Shown: in pieces, positions 1-8,931 of the stretch | How positions within the stretch are numbered: position 1 is the first letter of the stretch | How the letters are laid out: every line of letters starts with the position of its first letter | NCBI RefSeq assembly: GCF_000472925.1 | Contig: NZ_AXAS01000008.1 | Location: 102,501 to 166,500, forward strand | From: Bradyrhizobium sp. Ec3.3 | Lineage (GTDB): Bacteria > Pseudomonadota > Alphaproteobacteria > Rhizobiales > Xanthobacteraceae | DNA: 64,000 bases | Direction of reading: 5' to 3' | The notes under the pieces: generated by a model | Told to the model about the DNA's origin: nothing | Seen by the model: only the letters and a program-made list of their open reading frames with translations | The model's database searches: none | Translations under genes and position numbers: made by a program

Positions 1-951
<951 letters not shown>

Positions 952-2262
952 TCAATGCTGCGCTGCGAACGCAGCCTCCATGGCCTTGCGGATCCTGACC
1001 GTCTCGTTATTGGCGTCGAATTCGACGTCGCTCCAGCGCACCACCTGGCCATGCGCGACGTCTTGTCTCAGCTTGACCCTGTGGGCAAGGCCGATCGGCA
1101 GCGCGCCGATCTTCAGGCTGCTTGCTGCCGGCATCAGCTTGCCCCACACGGTATAGCCGCCTTCCCCGTCAAGCATCTCGCCCCCGCGAAGATTGCGCTT
1201 GGCGACCGCCGCGACGTCGCCGCGGAAGCCTGTCGCTTGACCAGTGGGCTCGCCGCGCAGCGCCGCCGACAGGATCGAGATGTTCAGTTCCAGTCCGATC
1301 AGATGATAGGGCTTGTACATTGCGGCATAACGGCCGCTCGCGTCGGTCTTCAGGCCGTACTGCCTGAAGCAATCCGCGGCGTAATCGTTCGGCGCCTCCA
1401 GCACGACATAGACGCCCCAGCGCAAATCGCGAAACACCGGCCGGCCGTCACGCTCGAGCGATGACACAACTTCGACCACGCCTGATCGCTCCAATGCACC
1501 ACCCTTGTCGCGCGGTCGCATGATGTGCGGGAGGTCGTCGACGCCGCATGGGGGAAACAGCAGCCCATCCGTCGGTACATCGAGCGTGCAGGCATTGGCG
1601 ATCGCCGCCATCTCGATCGCCGACTTGGTGCCGTCGAGAAAGGAATTGAACATCTGCGGATTCATCCCGGCCGACTGCGCGTCGCCCGCAGTGAGGCCGT
1701 AATGCTGCCAGACGCCATCGGGCGTTACGTCGTGATAGGACGGCAGGTATTTGGTGCCCTTGCCGGCCGCGACCACACGAAAGCCGGTAGCGCGCGCCCA
1801 GTCGACCATCTCGGCCGTCAGCGCCGGCTGATCGCCATAGGCGAGCGAGTAGACGACACCCGCTTTTCGCGCTTCCTGTGCCAGCAGTGGGCCCGCCAGC
1901 ACGTCGGCTTCGACATTGACCATCACGATGTGCTTGCCGGCCGCGATCGCCGCACGCGCGTGGCGGATGCCGACGGCGGGATTGCCGGTCGCCTCGACCA
2001 CGACGTCGATCGGGCCATTCATCGCGCGCACGCCGTCATCGGTGAAGCTGGTCGCCGCGATGCGTTCGGCGTCCCAACCCACCGTCCGGCACGCCTCGCG
2101 CGCACGGTCGCGGTCGAGATCGACGATGACGGGCACCTCCAGCCCCGGCACATGCGGCACCTGCGACAGGAACATCGAGCCGAACTTGCCGGCGCCGATC
2201 AGCGCCACGCGCACCGGCTTGCCGGCGGCAGCGCGGGCCTGGAGGAGGGAGAAGAGGTTCAT
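952..2262 (-). CDS. NAD(P)-binding Gfo/Idh-like oxidoreductase with C-terminal SAF-type domain
   Basis: This 436-residue protein starts at MNLFSLLQ. A longer reading from 2358 would only add residues translated from an intergenic repeat. A Rossmann nucleotide-binding motif VALIGAGKFG lies near residue 20, and the following DVVVEATGNP segment resembles homoserine-dehydrogenase-like and Gfo/Idh enzymes. The last 100 or so residues resemble an SAF domain (LRGGEMLDGEGGYTVWGKLMPA). Related proteins are annotated as SAF-domain or homoserine-dehydrogenase-like proteins without a settled substrate. It lies between a phytanoyl-CoA-dioxygenase-family gene upstream and a TRAP binding protein downstream on the same strand. 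This suggests a small catabolic unit, but the pathway is unknown to me. Confidence 0.82.
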   Translation of the reverse strand: MNLFSLLQARAAAGKPVRVALIGAGKFGSMFLSQVPHVPGLEVPVIVDLDRDRAREACRTVGWDAERIAATSFTDDGVRAMNGPIDVVVEATGNPAVGIRHARAAIAAGKHIVMVNVEADVLAGPLLAQEARKAGVVYSLAYGDQPALTAEMVDWARATGFRVVAAGKGTKYLPSYHDVTPDGVWQHYGLTAGDAQSAGMNPQMFNSFLDGTKSAIEMAAIANACTLDVPTDGLLFPPCGVDDLPHIMRPRDKGGALERSGVVEVVSSLERDGRPVFRDLRWGVYVVLEAPNDYAADCFRQYGLKTDASGRYAAMYKPYHLIGLELNISILSAALRGEPTGQATGFRGDVAAVAKRNLRGGEMLDGEGGYTVWGKLMPAASSLKIGALPIGLAHRVKLRQDVAHGQVVRWSDVEFDANNETVRIRKAMEAAFAAQH

Positions 2263-2317
2263 GGGGAATATCCGATCAAGTATCGTGTCCAGGACGCGGT
2301 GCAGCGTGAAACGCTGC

Positions 2318-2409
2318 TCCGCAGAGCCGGGACCCAGAAAGAGAAGTGCGAGTGGCATGGGCCCCGGCTCAGCAGCGCACCGCTTGCGCGCTGCGCTGCG
2401 TCCGGGGCT
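2318..2409. repeat. Intergenic palindromic repeat, family E (copy 1)
   Basis: GC-rich intergenic DNA between the SAF oxidoreductase and the dioxygenase reads CCCCGGCTCAGCAGCGCACC ... GCTGCGCTGCGTCCGGGG, with an inverted copy of the GGGCCCCGG / CCGGGG ends. The same module occurs in opposite orientation at 63475-63617. It looks like one of the dispersed palindromic repeats of Bradyrhizobium intergenic regions. Confidence 0.6.
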
Positions 2410-2419
2410 CGAGACCTAT

Positions 2420-3220
2420 CTATTCCGCCGCCTGCCGCGGCGCACGTGCGAGCCGCAGCAGCGCGTCGTCGTCGACCGTCCTGATCGGCGCAAAATCGCG
2501 GTGCGCGATGTACTCCGGCCGCGTCGGCTTGCGGATGTAGTTCGAGACCGCGTTCAGCGTCAGGTACACGATCTTGCGCGGGTAGGGCGTGATGTTGCCG
2601 CTCGAGCCGTGCACGAGATTGCCGTGGAACATCAGCATGCCTCCTGGCTTGCCGGTCGGCGCGACGATGCCGCCCTGCTTGACGAGGCGCGTCACGGTTT
2701 CCTCGTCCAGCGTCCACAGCGGATAGGAGGTGGTTGCAAGATCGTGCGAGGCCTCCAAGTCGCCGGCATTCTGGCTGCGCGGCACCAGCATCAGGGGACC
2801 GTTGATCGGCATCACCTCGTCGAGGAAGATCGCGATGTTCATCGCGCGCGGCTCGGGCATGCCGTCGTCGCGCTTCCAGGTGCCGTAGTCCTGGTGCCAC
2901 TGCCAGACGTCGCCGGTGAAAGCCGACTTCGCGTTGATCTTGAACTGGTGCATGTAGACCGGCTCGCCGAACACCTGCTCGACCGGCTCGATCATGCGCG
3001 GATGCCTGCCAAGCACGCCGAAAGCCTGGTTGTAGAGATGCGCGGCGAAGGCCGTGCGCGGCGCGCCACTCTTCTCGCGCCAGACCTCGGGCCGGTCAGT
3101 GTCGTAGATGCCGACCGCCTCGCGCGCGAGGAAATCGACCTCCTCTTGGGCAAACAGCTCGGGGAGGAACAGCCAGCCCTCGCGATGGAAGAACTCCGAT
3201 TGCTCCTGGCTCAGTTTCAT
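2420..3220 (-). CDS. Phytanoyl-CoA dioxygenase (PhyH) family protein, EctD-like
   Basis: This 266-residue non-haem Fe(II)/2-oxoglutarate dioxygenase has the facial triad visible as H109-x-D111 (WQWHQDY) and H204 (NLVHGSS), with R215 placed to hold 2-oxoglutarate. The stretch from VYMHQFKIN through HQDYGTWKRDDGMP to FNGPLML-like INGPLMLVP closely matches the layout of the ectoine hydroxylase signature. EctD hydroxylates ectoine, but no ectABC genes are in the window, and the paired SAF oxidoreductase and GntR regulator suggest another small substrate. It reads toward the SAF gene with 157 bp between them. The fold assignment is firm and the substrate is unknown. Confidence 0.85.
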   Translation of the reverse strand: MKLSQEQSEFFHREGWLFLPELFAQEEVDFLAREAVGIYDTDRPEVWREKSGAPRTAFAAHLYNQAFGVLGRHPRMIEPVEQVFGEPVYMHQFKINAKSAFTGDVWQWHQDYGTWKRDDGMPEPRAMNIAIFLDEVMPINGPLMLVPRSQNAGDLEASHDLATTSYPLWTLDEETVTRLVKQGGIVAPTGKPGGMLMFHGNLVHGSSGNITPYPRKIVYLTLNAVSNYIRKPTRPEYIAHRDFAPIRTVDDDALLRLARAPRQAAE

Positions 3221-3249
3221 GGGTGCATCCTTCGTTGATTATTATAGTT

Positions 3250-3349
3250 GTCATTCCGGGGCACGCGAAGCGTGAACCCGGAATCTCGAGATTCCCCGTT
3301 GCGCAATTGCGCATCTGAGGTCTGGTCCTTCGGACCATCCCGGAATGAC
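3250..3349. repeat. Intergenic palindromic repeat, family B (copy 1)
   Basis: The element begins GTCATTCCGGGGCACGCGAA and ends with the inverted GGAATGAC. It contains GCGCAATTGCGC and GGTCCTTCGGACC internal hairpins. A related copy is at 19266-19389. It sits between the GntR gene and the dioxygenase gene. Confidence 0.75.
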
Positions 3350-3360
3350 GGCGCGAATTG

Positions 3361-4035
3361 CTACGCGGCTTCCTCCGTCGCTCTCAATCTCTCCTCGGTC
3401 ATTCGTCCGGCCGTCTGCGCATGCGCAAGCGCGGCGCGCTCCGCCGCTTTGGCTTCACCGGCCAGAATGTGTCCGGCAATCGTCGCGTGCTCGGCCCAGG
3501 CGCTCTCGCGATAGTCGAGCTCGGACAGCACGGTCGCCATCGAGCGGCGCATATGCGGCCATTGCGGCGCGATCGTCTCCTCGATCACGGGATTGCCGGC
3601 GAGGTGATAGATCGCGCGGTGAAACTCGACGTCGAGCGCGATCAGTTCGTTCAATGACGTCTTGCGGTTGATGGCGCGTCCGGCGCGCAACGCGGCCGCA
3701 AGCCGCTCGCGTCCCGCGGCATCGCGCGCGATGCGTTCGGCGGCGAGCCGCGCTGCCAGCGCATCAATGGCGCTGCGCACCTCGTAGAGCTGGCGAATGC
3801 GCGTGGGATCGAGTTGAGTGACTTCGAACCCGCGCCGGCCGCTATCCGCGACGAGACCTTGCCGATGCAACAGATGCAGCGCATGCGACACCGGCTGGCG
3901 CGACACGCCGAGCTTGTCAGCCAGTTCGTTCTGTCGGATGCGTTGACCGGGCTGCAAGGTGCGATCCGTGATCGCCTCCAGGATGCGCGCATAGACCTGG
4001 TCGATCAGATTGGGCAGCGGGTCGAGCGGGATCAC
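3361..4035 (-). CDS. GntR-family transcriptional regulator, FCD (FadR/VanR-like) subfamily
   Basis: A winged-helix domain (QVYARILEAITDRTLQPGQRI, then LADKLGVSRQPVSHALHLL) is followed by an FCD effector domain with the usual metal-binding pattern (ALDVEFHRAIYHLAGN and a later WAEHATI). I chose the GTG at 4035 (224 residues) over an ATG at 4122. The sequence AAAGGAG lies at ideal spacing before this GTG, and a perfect palindrome would otherwise fall inside the coding region. The regulator precedes the dioxygenase, SAF oxidoreductase and TRAP genes on the same strand, so it probably controls itself and these genes in response to their substrate. That target set is an inference. Confidence 0.87.
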   Translation of the reverse strand: MIPLDPLPNLIDQVYARILEAITDRTLQPGQRIRQNELADKLGVSRQPVSHALHLLHRQGLVADSGRRGFEVTQLDPTRIRQLYEVRSAIDALAARLAAERIARDAAGRERLAAALRAGRAINRKTSLNELIALDVEFHRAIYHLAGNPVIEETIAPQWPHMRRSMATVLSELDYRESAWAEHATIAGHILAGEAKAAERAALAHAQTAGRMTEERLRATEEAA

Positions 4036-4054
4036 GCCGGCGGCTCCTTTCGGA

Positions 4055-4070
4055 ATACGGAATTCCGTAT
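4055..4070. promoter_or_regulatory. Perfect 16-bp palindrome, probable GntR autoregulatory operator
   Basis: ATACGGAATTCCGTAT is a perfect dyad. It lies just upstream of the CTCCTTT complement (Shine-Dalgarno AAAGGAG on the minus strand, 4044-4050) and the GTG start at 4035. FCD-type GntR dimers typically bind short palindromes of this length at their own promoters. Binding is inferred from position and symmetry. Confidence 0.65.
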
Positions 4071-4192
4071 GCGAAACTATCGCGGGAGGAGCGGGGGCGT
4101 CAAGCGGGCCGTAGATCATCATTTCTGGCGGACTAATCTATTGAAGATGCTTGACTTTTTATCCCTCCCACAGGCGGGGTGGGGTGAAGCCG

Positions 4193-5446
4193 CTACTTCT
4201 TCCCCTGCTCGATCAGCATGCGCGTCATCAGATAGAGCCGCGGCACGATCGAATTGGTGTCGATGTACTCGTCGCGGGCGTGATAGCCGAAGCCGGCAAG
4301 GCCAAAGCTTTCGACCACGACCGCCTTGCCACTGCGATTGGCATAGCCGGCGTCGGTCCCCCCACCCGTCATCTCGGCGATGTCGAGCTTGCGACCGAGC
4401 TCCGCGTAGATCGCCTGTCCCTCCTGTGCGAGCGCGCGGCCGCGCTCGCCGGCAACGAAGGGCGGACGTCCCGGCACGATCGACACCGTCGTCTCGGTGT
4501 CGGGCACAAGCTTGTTCTTGATCTTCTCGTCGAGCGCGGCCTGGAGCTTGGCAATGCCGTCGGAAACGGTGAGGCGGATGTCGGCGCCGGCCTCGGCATC
4601 TTCCGGAATCTGGTTGCGCACGGTGCCGGCCTTCGACGTCGTCCAGTTGAGCTGCGTGCCGGGGATGGATTTCGCGACATCCTGGGTTTGCAGCAGCTGG
4701 TGCGAAAGCTCGATCAGCGCGTTACGGCCGCGGTCCGGCGCCGCGCCGGCATGCGAGGCGCGTCCCTTCACCTTGATCGTTCCAGTCGCGGTGCCGCTGG
4801 CACCCAGCAGCAGTGAATCGTTCTGCGCCGGCGGCGAGGCGGCCGTCGGCTCGCACGACAGCACCACGTCATGCTGATCGGCGAGCTCTGAGATGAATTC
4901 GCCCGAGCCGATCGAGCCGACCTCCTCGTCCGGATTGAGGGAGACCGTGAGCGTGGCGTAGTCGCGCCAGCCTGTGTCTTTCAGGATCTTGAGCGTGTGC
5001 AGGATCACGGCGATGCCGCCCTTGTCATCGGCAATGCCGGGTCCGAAGATCTTGGTGCCATCGGCATGGTACGGCTCAGTCGCGAGAATGCCGCGCTGAT
5101 ACACCGTATCCATATGCCCGATCAGCATCAGCTTGCGCTTGCCGGTGCCCTCGAAGGTGCCGACGACGATATCGGCGCCGGCGCCTGCCGTGGTCTTCTG
5201 CCGCCGCGTCGTCGCGCCCAGCGCTTTCAACCGCGCTTCGGTGAAGTCCGCCATCTTCGCGAGCCCCTCGACATCGCTGCTGCCGCTCTCGATCATCACC
5301 ATATCGTGCAGCGTCTCGATCAGCGGCGCCTTTTCCTGCTCGGCGGCGGCCTTCAGCTTCTCGTCGGCGGCCGTGAGCGCCGTGGCGTTGGCGCTCACAA
5401 GGACGAGCAGGGATACGGCGAGGAGGGGAACGAGGCGGAGTGTCAT
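4193..5446 (-). CDS. M20-family metallopeptidase, glutamate carboxypeptidase (CPG2)-like, exported
   Basis: This 417-residue protein starts at MTLRLVPLLAV, giving a clear Sec signal peptide of about 23 residues. The dinuclear zinc site of the M20A family is visible: GHMDTV (H111, D113), the bridging Asp in GPGIADDKGG near 140, the catalytic Glu and ligand in NPDEEVGS (174-175), SCEPT (E199) and a late ARDEY. The dimerisation insert begins near GTIKVKGRASHAGAAP. CPG2-type enzymes hydrolyse C-terminal glutamate or related amide bonds in the periplasm. The gene stands alone, between the GntR gene and the ECF sigma gene. Confidence 0.9.
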   Translation of the reverse strand: MTLRLVPLLAVSLLVLVSANATALTAADEKLKAAAEQEKAPLIETLHDMVMIESGSSDVEGLAKMADFTEARLKALGATTRRQKTTAGAGADIVVGTFEGTGKRKLMLIGHMDTVYQRGILATEPYHADGTKIFGPGIADDKGGIAVILHTLKILKDTGWRDYATLTVSLNPDEEVGSIGSGEFISELADQHDVVLSCEPTAASPPAQNDSLLLGASGTATGTIKVKGRASHAGAAPDRGRNALIELSHQLLQTQDVAKSIPGTQLNWTTSKAGTVRNQIPEDAEAGADIRLTVSDGIAKLQAALDEKIKNKLVPDTETTVSIVPGRPPFVAGERGRALAQEGQAIYAELGRKLDIAEMTGGGTDAGYANRSGKAVVVESFGLAGFGYHARDEYIDTNSIVPRLYLMTRMLIEQGKK

Positions 5447-5540
5447 CGAGCTGTCCTTCTGCGTCTCGCGCGCCGGCACCGCGCGCGATTGCCAGTCAGC
5501 TTAGCATCGCCGCCGCATCGACTCCAAGACGCGTTGCGCC

Positions 5541-6398
5541 CTACTTCTCCAGCACCTCCACGTCCAATGCGCCGATCGCTTCTGGATTGGCGATCGCCTC
5601 GATCCCGGCGATCCTGTCGCCTTTGAAAGTGACGCGCAGCGCGATCCGCAAATGCCCACCGAGGATGACAGCAACACCCATTTTGCCATCGACGAGTGCG
5701 GGCCGTGCAGCCTGGGCGCGTCCCCTAAACGTCTCGGCGACAGCCGTGGCGCCGCGGATCTCCGGCAGCGAGCCGAGTCGCACCGCGGCCTCATCGGCGC
5801 GCACGACGACGTCGGGATCGAGCACGGCGAGCAGTCCCTCGAAATTACCCTCGCGCGAGGCGGCCAGAAACGCATCGACGATCGTCCGCTGCCGGGAAAA
5901 ATCCGCATCCGGCACCGGCGCGCCCTGCACACGGCGCCTGGCGCGGCTCGCGAGCTGGCGCGATGCATCCACCGAGCGACCGACGATCGGCGCGATCTCT
6001 TCGAAGGGAACGGCGAACATGTCATGCAGCACGAAGGCGAGCCGCTCTGCCGGTTGCAGCGTCTCCAGCACCACGAGGAGCGCGGCGCCGACGGAATCGG
6101 CCATCTCGGCCTCGCGCTCACGCGCATCGTCGACCGGCTCCGGCACGTCCGGGCCGATCGGATCCTCGCGGCGCGATTTGCGTGCGCGGAGCATGTCGAG
6201 GCAGATGCGCGCAACAACGGTGGTCAGCCAGCCCCGCAAATTCGCGACATCCGAGGTGTCGCTGCGGCTGAGCCGCAGCCATGTCTCCTGCACGGCGTCG
6301 TCGACCTCGCCGCGCGTGCCCAGCATCCGGTAAGCGACGCTGCGCAAATGGTCCCGATTGGCCTCGAATTGCCGGGCTAGAAAATTTTCTTCAGTCAT
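5541..6398 (-). CDS. ECF41-type RNA polymerase sigma factor with C-terminal SnoaL-like domain
   Basis: The 285-residue protein has sigma region 2 (YRMLGTRGEVDDAVQETWLRL), region 4 (LQPAERLAFVLHDMFAVPFEEIAPIVGRS) and about 120 extra C-terminal residues of SnoaL/NTF2 type. The inter-domain linker carries GPDVPEPV, resembling the WLPEP motif of ECF41 factors, and the tail has a degenerate NPDKL-like motif (ANPEAI). In ECF41 systems the fused C-terminal domain replaces a separate anti-sigma factor. The usual target is a neighbouring carboxymuconolactone-decarboxylase, oxidoreductase or epimerase gene. Such a gene is divergently placed at 6517, which strongly supports the assignment. Confidence 0.92.
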   Translation of the reverse strand: MTEENFLARQFEANRDHLRSVAYRMLGTRGEVDDAVQETWLRLSRSDTSDVANLRGWLTTVVARICLDMLRARKSRREDPIGPDVPEPVDDAREREAEMADSVGAALLVVLETLQPAERLAFVLHDMFAVPFEEIAPIVGRSVDASRQLASRARRRVQGAPVPDADFSRQRTIVDAFLAASREGNFEGLLAVLDPDVVVRADEAAVRLGSLPEIRGATAVAETFRGRAQAARPALVDGKMGVAVILGGHLRIALRVTFKGDRIAGIEAIANPEAIGALDVEVLEK

Positions 6399-6426
6399 CG
6401 GTCACATCCCCTGGTCGTGGTCCGTC
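6399..6426 (+). promoter_or_regulatory. ECF41-type promoter reading toward the CMD-family gene
   Basis: The plus strand has CGGTCACA, then 16 nt, then CGTC (6423-6426). This is close to the TGTCACA-N16-CGTC consensus that I recall for ECF41 sigma factors. It reads toward the AhpD/CMD gene at 6517 with a leader of about 80 nt. An identical arrangement exists on the other strand. Confidence 0.7.
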
Positions 6427-6434
6427 ATGCCCAT

Positions 6435-6462
6435 GACGAGACAAATTCGGCCGATGTGACCG
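6435..6462 (-). promoter_or_regulatory. ECF41-type promoter reading toward the sigma factor gene (autoregulation)
   Basis: On the minus strand CGGTCACA (6462-6455) is followed by a 16-nt spacer and CGTC (6438-6435), giving a short leader to the sigma start at 6398. It is the mirror image of the plus-strand element at 6399-6426, so the two promoters face each other and overlap. Confidence 0.7.
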
Positions 6463-6516
6463 GATCCGTCGAAATTCCTCTCACCGGAACTTCCGGCTTC
6501 GAAATGGAGACACGAC

Positions 6517-6975
6517 ATGATGCACGCACGTATGAATCATCCGGTCATGGTCCTGCCTGAGGCCATGAAGGCGATGCAGGCGCTGAACGAGGTGAACAAG
6601 CAGGGACTGCCGGAAAAACTCCTGGAACTCGTGCACCTGCGCGCCAGCCAGATCAATGGCTGCAGCGTCTGTGTCGATATGCATCCCAAGCTCGCCCGCA
6701 AGGCTGGCGAGACCGATGAGCGGCTGTTCGCGGTCTCGGCCTGGCGCGATACGCCCTATTTCACCGAAGCAGAGCGCGCCGCGCTGGCACTCACTGAGGC
6801 GGTCACGCGTCTTGCGGATCGGGCAGACCCCGTTCCGGATGCGATCTGGAACGAGGCTGCCAAGCATTTCGACGAGCGCGAGCTTGCGACCCTGATCCTC
6901 TCGATCGCCACGATCAATGTCTGGAACCGCCTGAACGCGACAATCAAGATGCCGGTCGGCGTGTGGAAGGTGTAG
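6517..6975 (+). CDS. Carboxymuconolactone decarboxylase / AhpD-family protein
   Basis: This 152-residue alpha-helical protein has the AhpD-type active-site pattern: E37, then R-A-S-Q-I-N-G-C-S-V-C with C49 and C52, then H56. These residues support thiol peroxidase or related redox chemistry. It is the classic target gene of ECF41 sigma factors and is divergent from one, with a matching promoter at 6399-6426. A GGAG ribosome-binding sequence precedes the first of two adjacent ATG codons. The substrate is not evident; a role in stress response is likely from the context. Confidence 0.9.
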   Translation: MMHARMNHPVMVLPEAMKAMQALNEVNKQGLPEKLLELVHLRASQINGCSVCVDMHPKLARKAGETDERLFAVSAWRDTPYFTEAERAALALTEAVTRLADRADPVPDAIWNEAAKHFDERELATLILSIATINVWNRLNATIKMPVGVWKV

Positions 6976-6994
6976 CGAGGCGAGCACCGGTCTT

Positions 6995-7152
6995 CCTTCT
7001 CCCCTTGCGGGAGAAGGTGGCGCGAAGCGCCGGATGAGGGGTTACATCCGCGAATTCACTTTAAGAGATGTATGCGCGGAGCGAGACCCCTCACCCGTCT
7101 CGCCGCCGCGTTCCGCGCCGTCGATCCACCCTCTCCCGCAAGGGGAGAGGGG
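6995..7152. repeat. Intergenic palindromic repeat, family A (copy 1)
   Basis: Two short hairpins, CCTTCTCCCCTTGCGGGAGA at the left and CTCTCCCGCAAGGGGAGAG at the right, bracket GATGAGGGG / CCCCTCACCC arms, giving a long overall inverted repeat. The same bipartite module recurs at 9488, 15009, 17461, 49002 and 58610, always outside genes. Confidence 0.85.
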
Positions 7153-7159
7153 AAGAGAA

Positions 7160-7972
7160 CTACCCCTCCAAGAACTCGCTCACCACCTTGCCATACTCGT
7201 GCGGCGCCTGTTCGAACATCCAGTGGCCGGCATTCGCGATCACCGCCGTCTTCGCGCCGGCGATGTGCTCGGCCAGCACGCGCCAGATCACCGACAGGCT
7301 GCCGGTCGTCGCGCCGCCGCCGATCAGTAGCGTCGGCGTCGTGATCGCCTGCGCGTCGGCCAGCATGTAGGGCTTGCGCTGCTCGTTGAGCTGGCCGAGG
7401 AAGGTGACGACGTTGTCGCGCAGTTGCTGTTTCGCGGCCGCCGGCACGCGCCGCCAGGTGCCGTCGCCCTCGATGCCCTCATAGAAATTCCGGAGCGCGC
7501 CTTCGACGTCGCCGGCATGGATCATCTCGACCGAGAGCGCCGTGCGCGCGGCGAGCGGTGGATGGGCGGGCATGTCTGCCGGGACTGGCAGGCTTGCATC
7601 GAGATCGCCGCCGGGCTCGGCGAGCACCAGCTTGCGCAACAGGTCAGGCCGCGCCTGCGCCACGCGAAACGCGATGTGCCCGCCGCGCGAATGCCCCATC
7701 AGATCGACCGACGCGTGCCCGATTCTTTCGATGAAGCCGATGACGTCGGCGACATGCTGGGCCATCTTGTAGTCCTCGCCGGCGCCGTTCCAGTGCTCGG
7801 GAAAGAAATGCCGCAGGCTGACCGCGATCACGCGATGCCTTTTCGAGAGCGGGCCGAGCACCGAATACCAGGTGCGGAAATCGCCGAGCGTGCCGTGCAC
7901 GCAGACCAGCGGCAAGCCTTCTCCGACCTCGAGATAGGCCATGTCGTATCCGTTGACGTGAACAGTCTGCAT
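7160..7972 (-). CDS. Alpha/beta hydrolase (tandem copy 1)
   Basis: This 270-residue alpha/beta-hydrolase has the oxyanion-hole segment VCVHGTLGDF near residue 25 and the nucleophile elbow GHSRGG with S95. A catalytic His lies in NAGHWMFEQAP near residue 255. It has no signal peptide. The neighbouring gene upstream on the same strand is a paralogue beginning with almost the same residues (MQSLHVNGYDMPYL against MQTVHVNGYDMAYL), and only two bases separate the genes, so they form a duplicated operon. Esterase, lactonase or haloperoxidase-like activities are all possible. Confidence 0.88.
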   Translation of the reverse strand: MQTVHVNGYDMAYLEVGEGLPLVCVHGTLGDFRTWYSVLGPLSKRHRVIAVSLRHFFPEHWNGAGEDYKMAQHVADVIGFIERIGHASVDLMGHSRGGHIAFRVAQARPDLLRKLVLAEPGGDLDASLPVPADMPAHPPLAARTALSVEMIHAGDVEGALRNFYEGIEGDGTWRRVPAAAKQQLRDNVVTFLGQLNEQRKPYMLADAQAITTPTLLIGGGATTGSLSVIWRVLAEHIAGAKTAVIANAGHWMFEQAPHEYGKVVSEFLEG

Positions 7973-7974
7973 GA

Positions 7975-8793
7975 TCAGCCCGCCAGAAAATCCAGCACCA
8001 CGTCCGAATATTTTTGTGGCGCCTGCTCGAACATCGGATGCGTCGTGTTCGCGATGATCGCCGTCCTGGAGTAGGGCACATGCGCTGCGAGCGCGTGCAG
8101 CACTTTCGGCAGCAGGCCTTTGGTCCGGGCACCGAGGATGAACAGCGTCGGCATCAGAATCGACTCCGCATCGGCCTTTGAAAATGGCGGGCGGTTATCC
8201 CTGACCTGGCCGATCAGAGTATACGCGTTGTCGCGCAGATTCTGCTTCACCATCGCCGGCAGCCGCGGCCAGGTGCCGGGTCCCTCCAGCGTATCCACGA
8301 ACACGGCGAGGCCGCCATCGACGTCGCCGGCCGCGATCTTCTCCGCGGAGGCCGTGAAACGCGCCAGCAGCGGCGAGGGACCGCCGGTGTAATCCGGATC
8401 AAGGCTCGCATCGAGTTCGCCGCCGGGCTCGGCGAGAATCAGCCGGCGCAGCAGATCCGGCCGCGCCTGCGCGACACGAAAGCAGATGTGCCCACCGCGG
8501 GAATGGCCCATCAGGTCGACGGGACCGGTATCGAGCTTCTCGATGAAGGCGATGACGTCGTCGACATGCTGCGCAATGGAATAGGTGTCGCCGACACCGT
8601 CCCATTGCGCCGGGAAGAAGTGCCGCAGGCTGACGCAGATCAGCCGGTGCCGCTGCGACAGCGGTCCGAGCACGCTGCCCCAGACCCGGAAATCGTTGAG
8701 CGAACCGTGCACGCAGACTAGCGGCGGTCCCGCCCTGGCTTCGCCCACGTCGAGATAGGGCATATCATATCCGTTGACGTGAAGGCTCTGCAT
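7975..8793 (-). CDS. Alpha/beta hydrolase (tandem copy 2)
   Basis: The start at MQSLHVNGYDM (8793) gives 272 residues and matches the N-terminus of the adjacent paralogue. An upstream ATG at 8856 would add an unrelated extension. The nucleophile elbow is GHSRGG with S98, the oxyanion segment is VCVHGSLNDF, and the His motif is NTTHPMFEQAP. The acid and cap region differ more from copy 1 than the N-terminal half does, which points to duplication followed by a change of substrate. It is the first gene of the pair. Confidence 0.88.
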   Translation of the reverse strand: MQSLHVNGYDMPYLDVGEARAGPPLVCVHGSLNDFRVWGSVLGPLSQRHRLICVSLRHFFPAQWDGVGDTYSIAQHVDDVIAFIEKLDTGPVDLMGHSRGGHICFRVAQARPDLLRRLILAEPGGELDASLDPDYTGGPSPLLARFTASAEKIAAGDVDGGLAVFVDTLEGPGTWPRLPAMVKQNLRDNAYTLIGQVRDNRPPFSKADAESILMPTLFILGARTKGLLPKVLHALAAHVPYSRTAIIANTTHPMFEQAPQKYSDVVLDFLAG

Positions 8794-8931
8794 GAAGGCT
8801 CTCGAAAGGCGCGGGGAACTCCTGTGCAAGATTCCCGGAAACCGGGTGGATCGCAACTATTTCCAAGCCTACATTTCGCGGGAAGATCACAAGCGGGGGC
8901 CTGCGACGAGGAAGAGCCCAGGAACCTAGTC

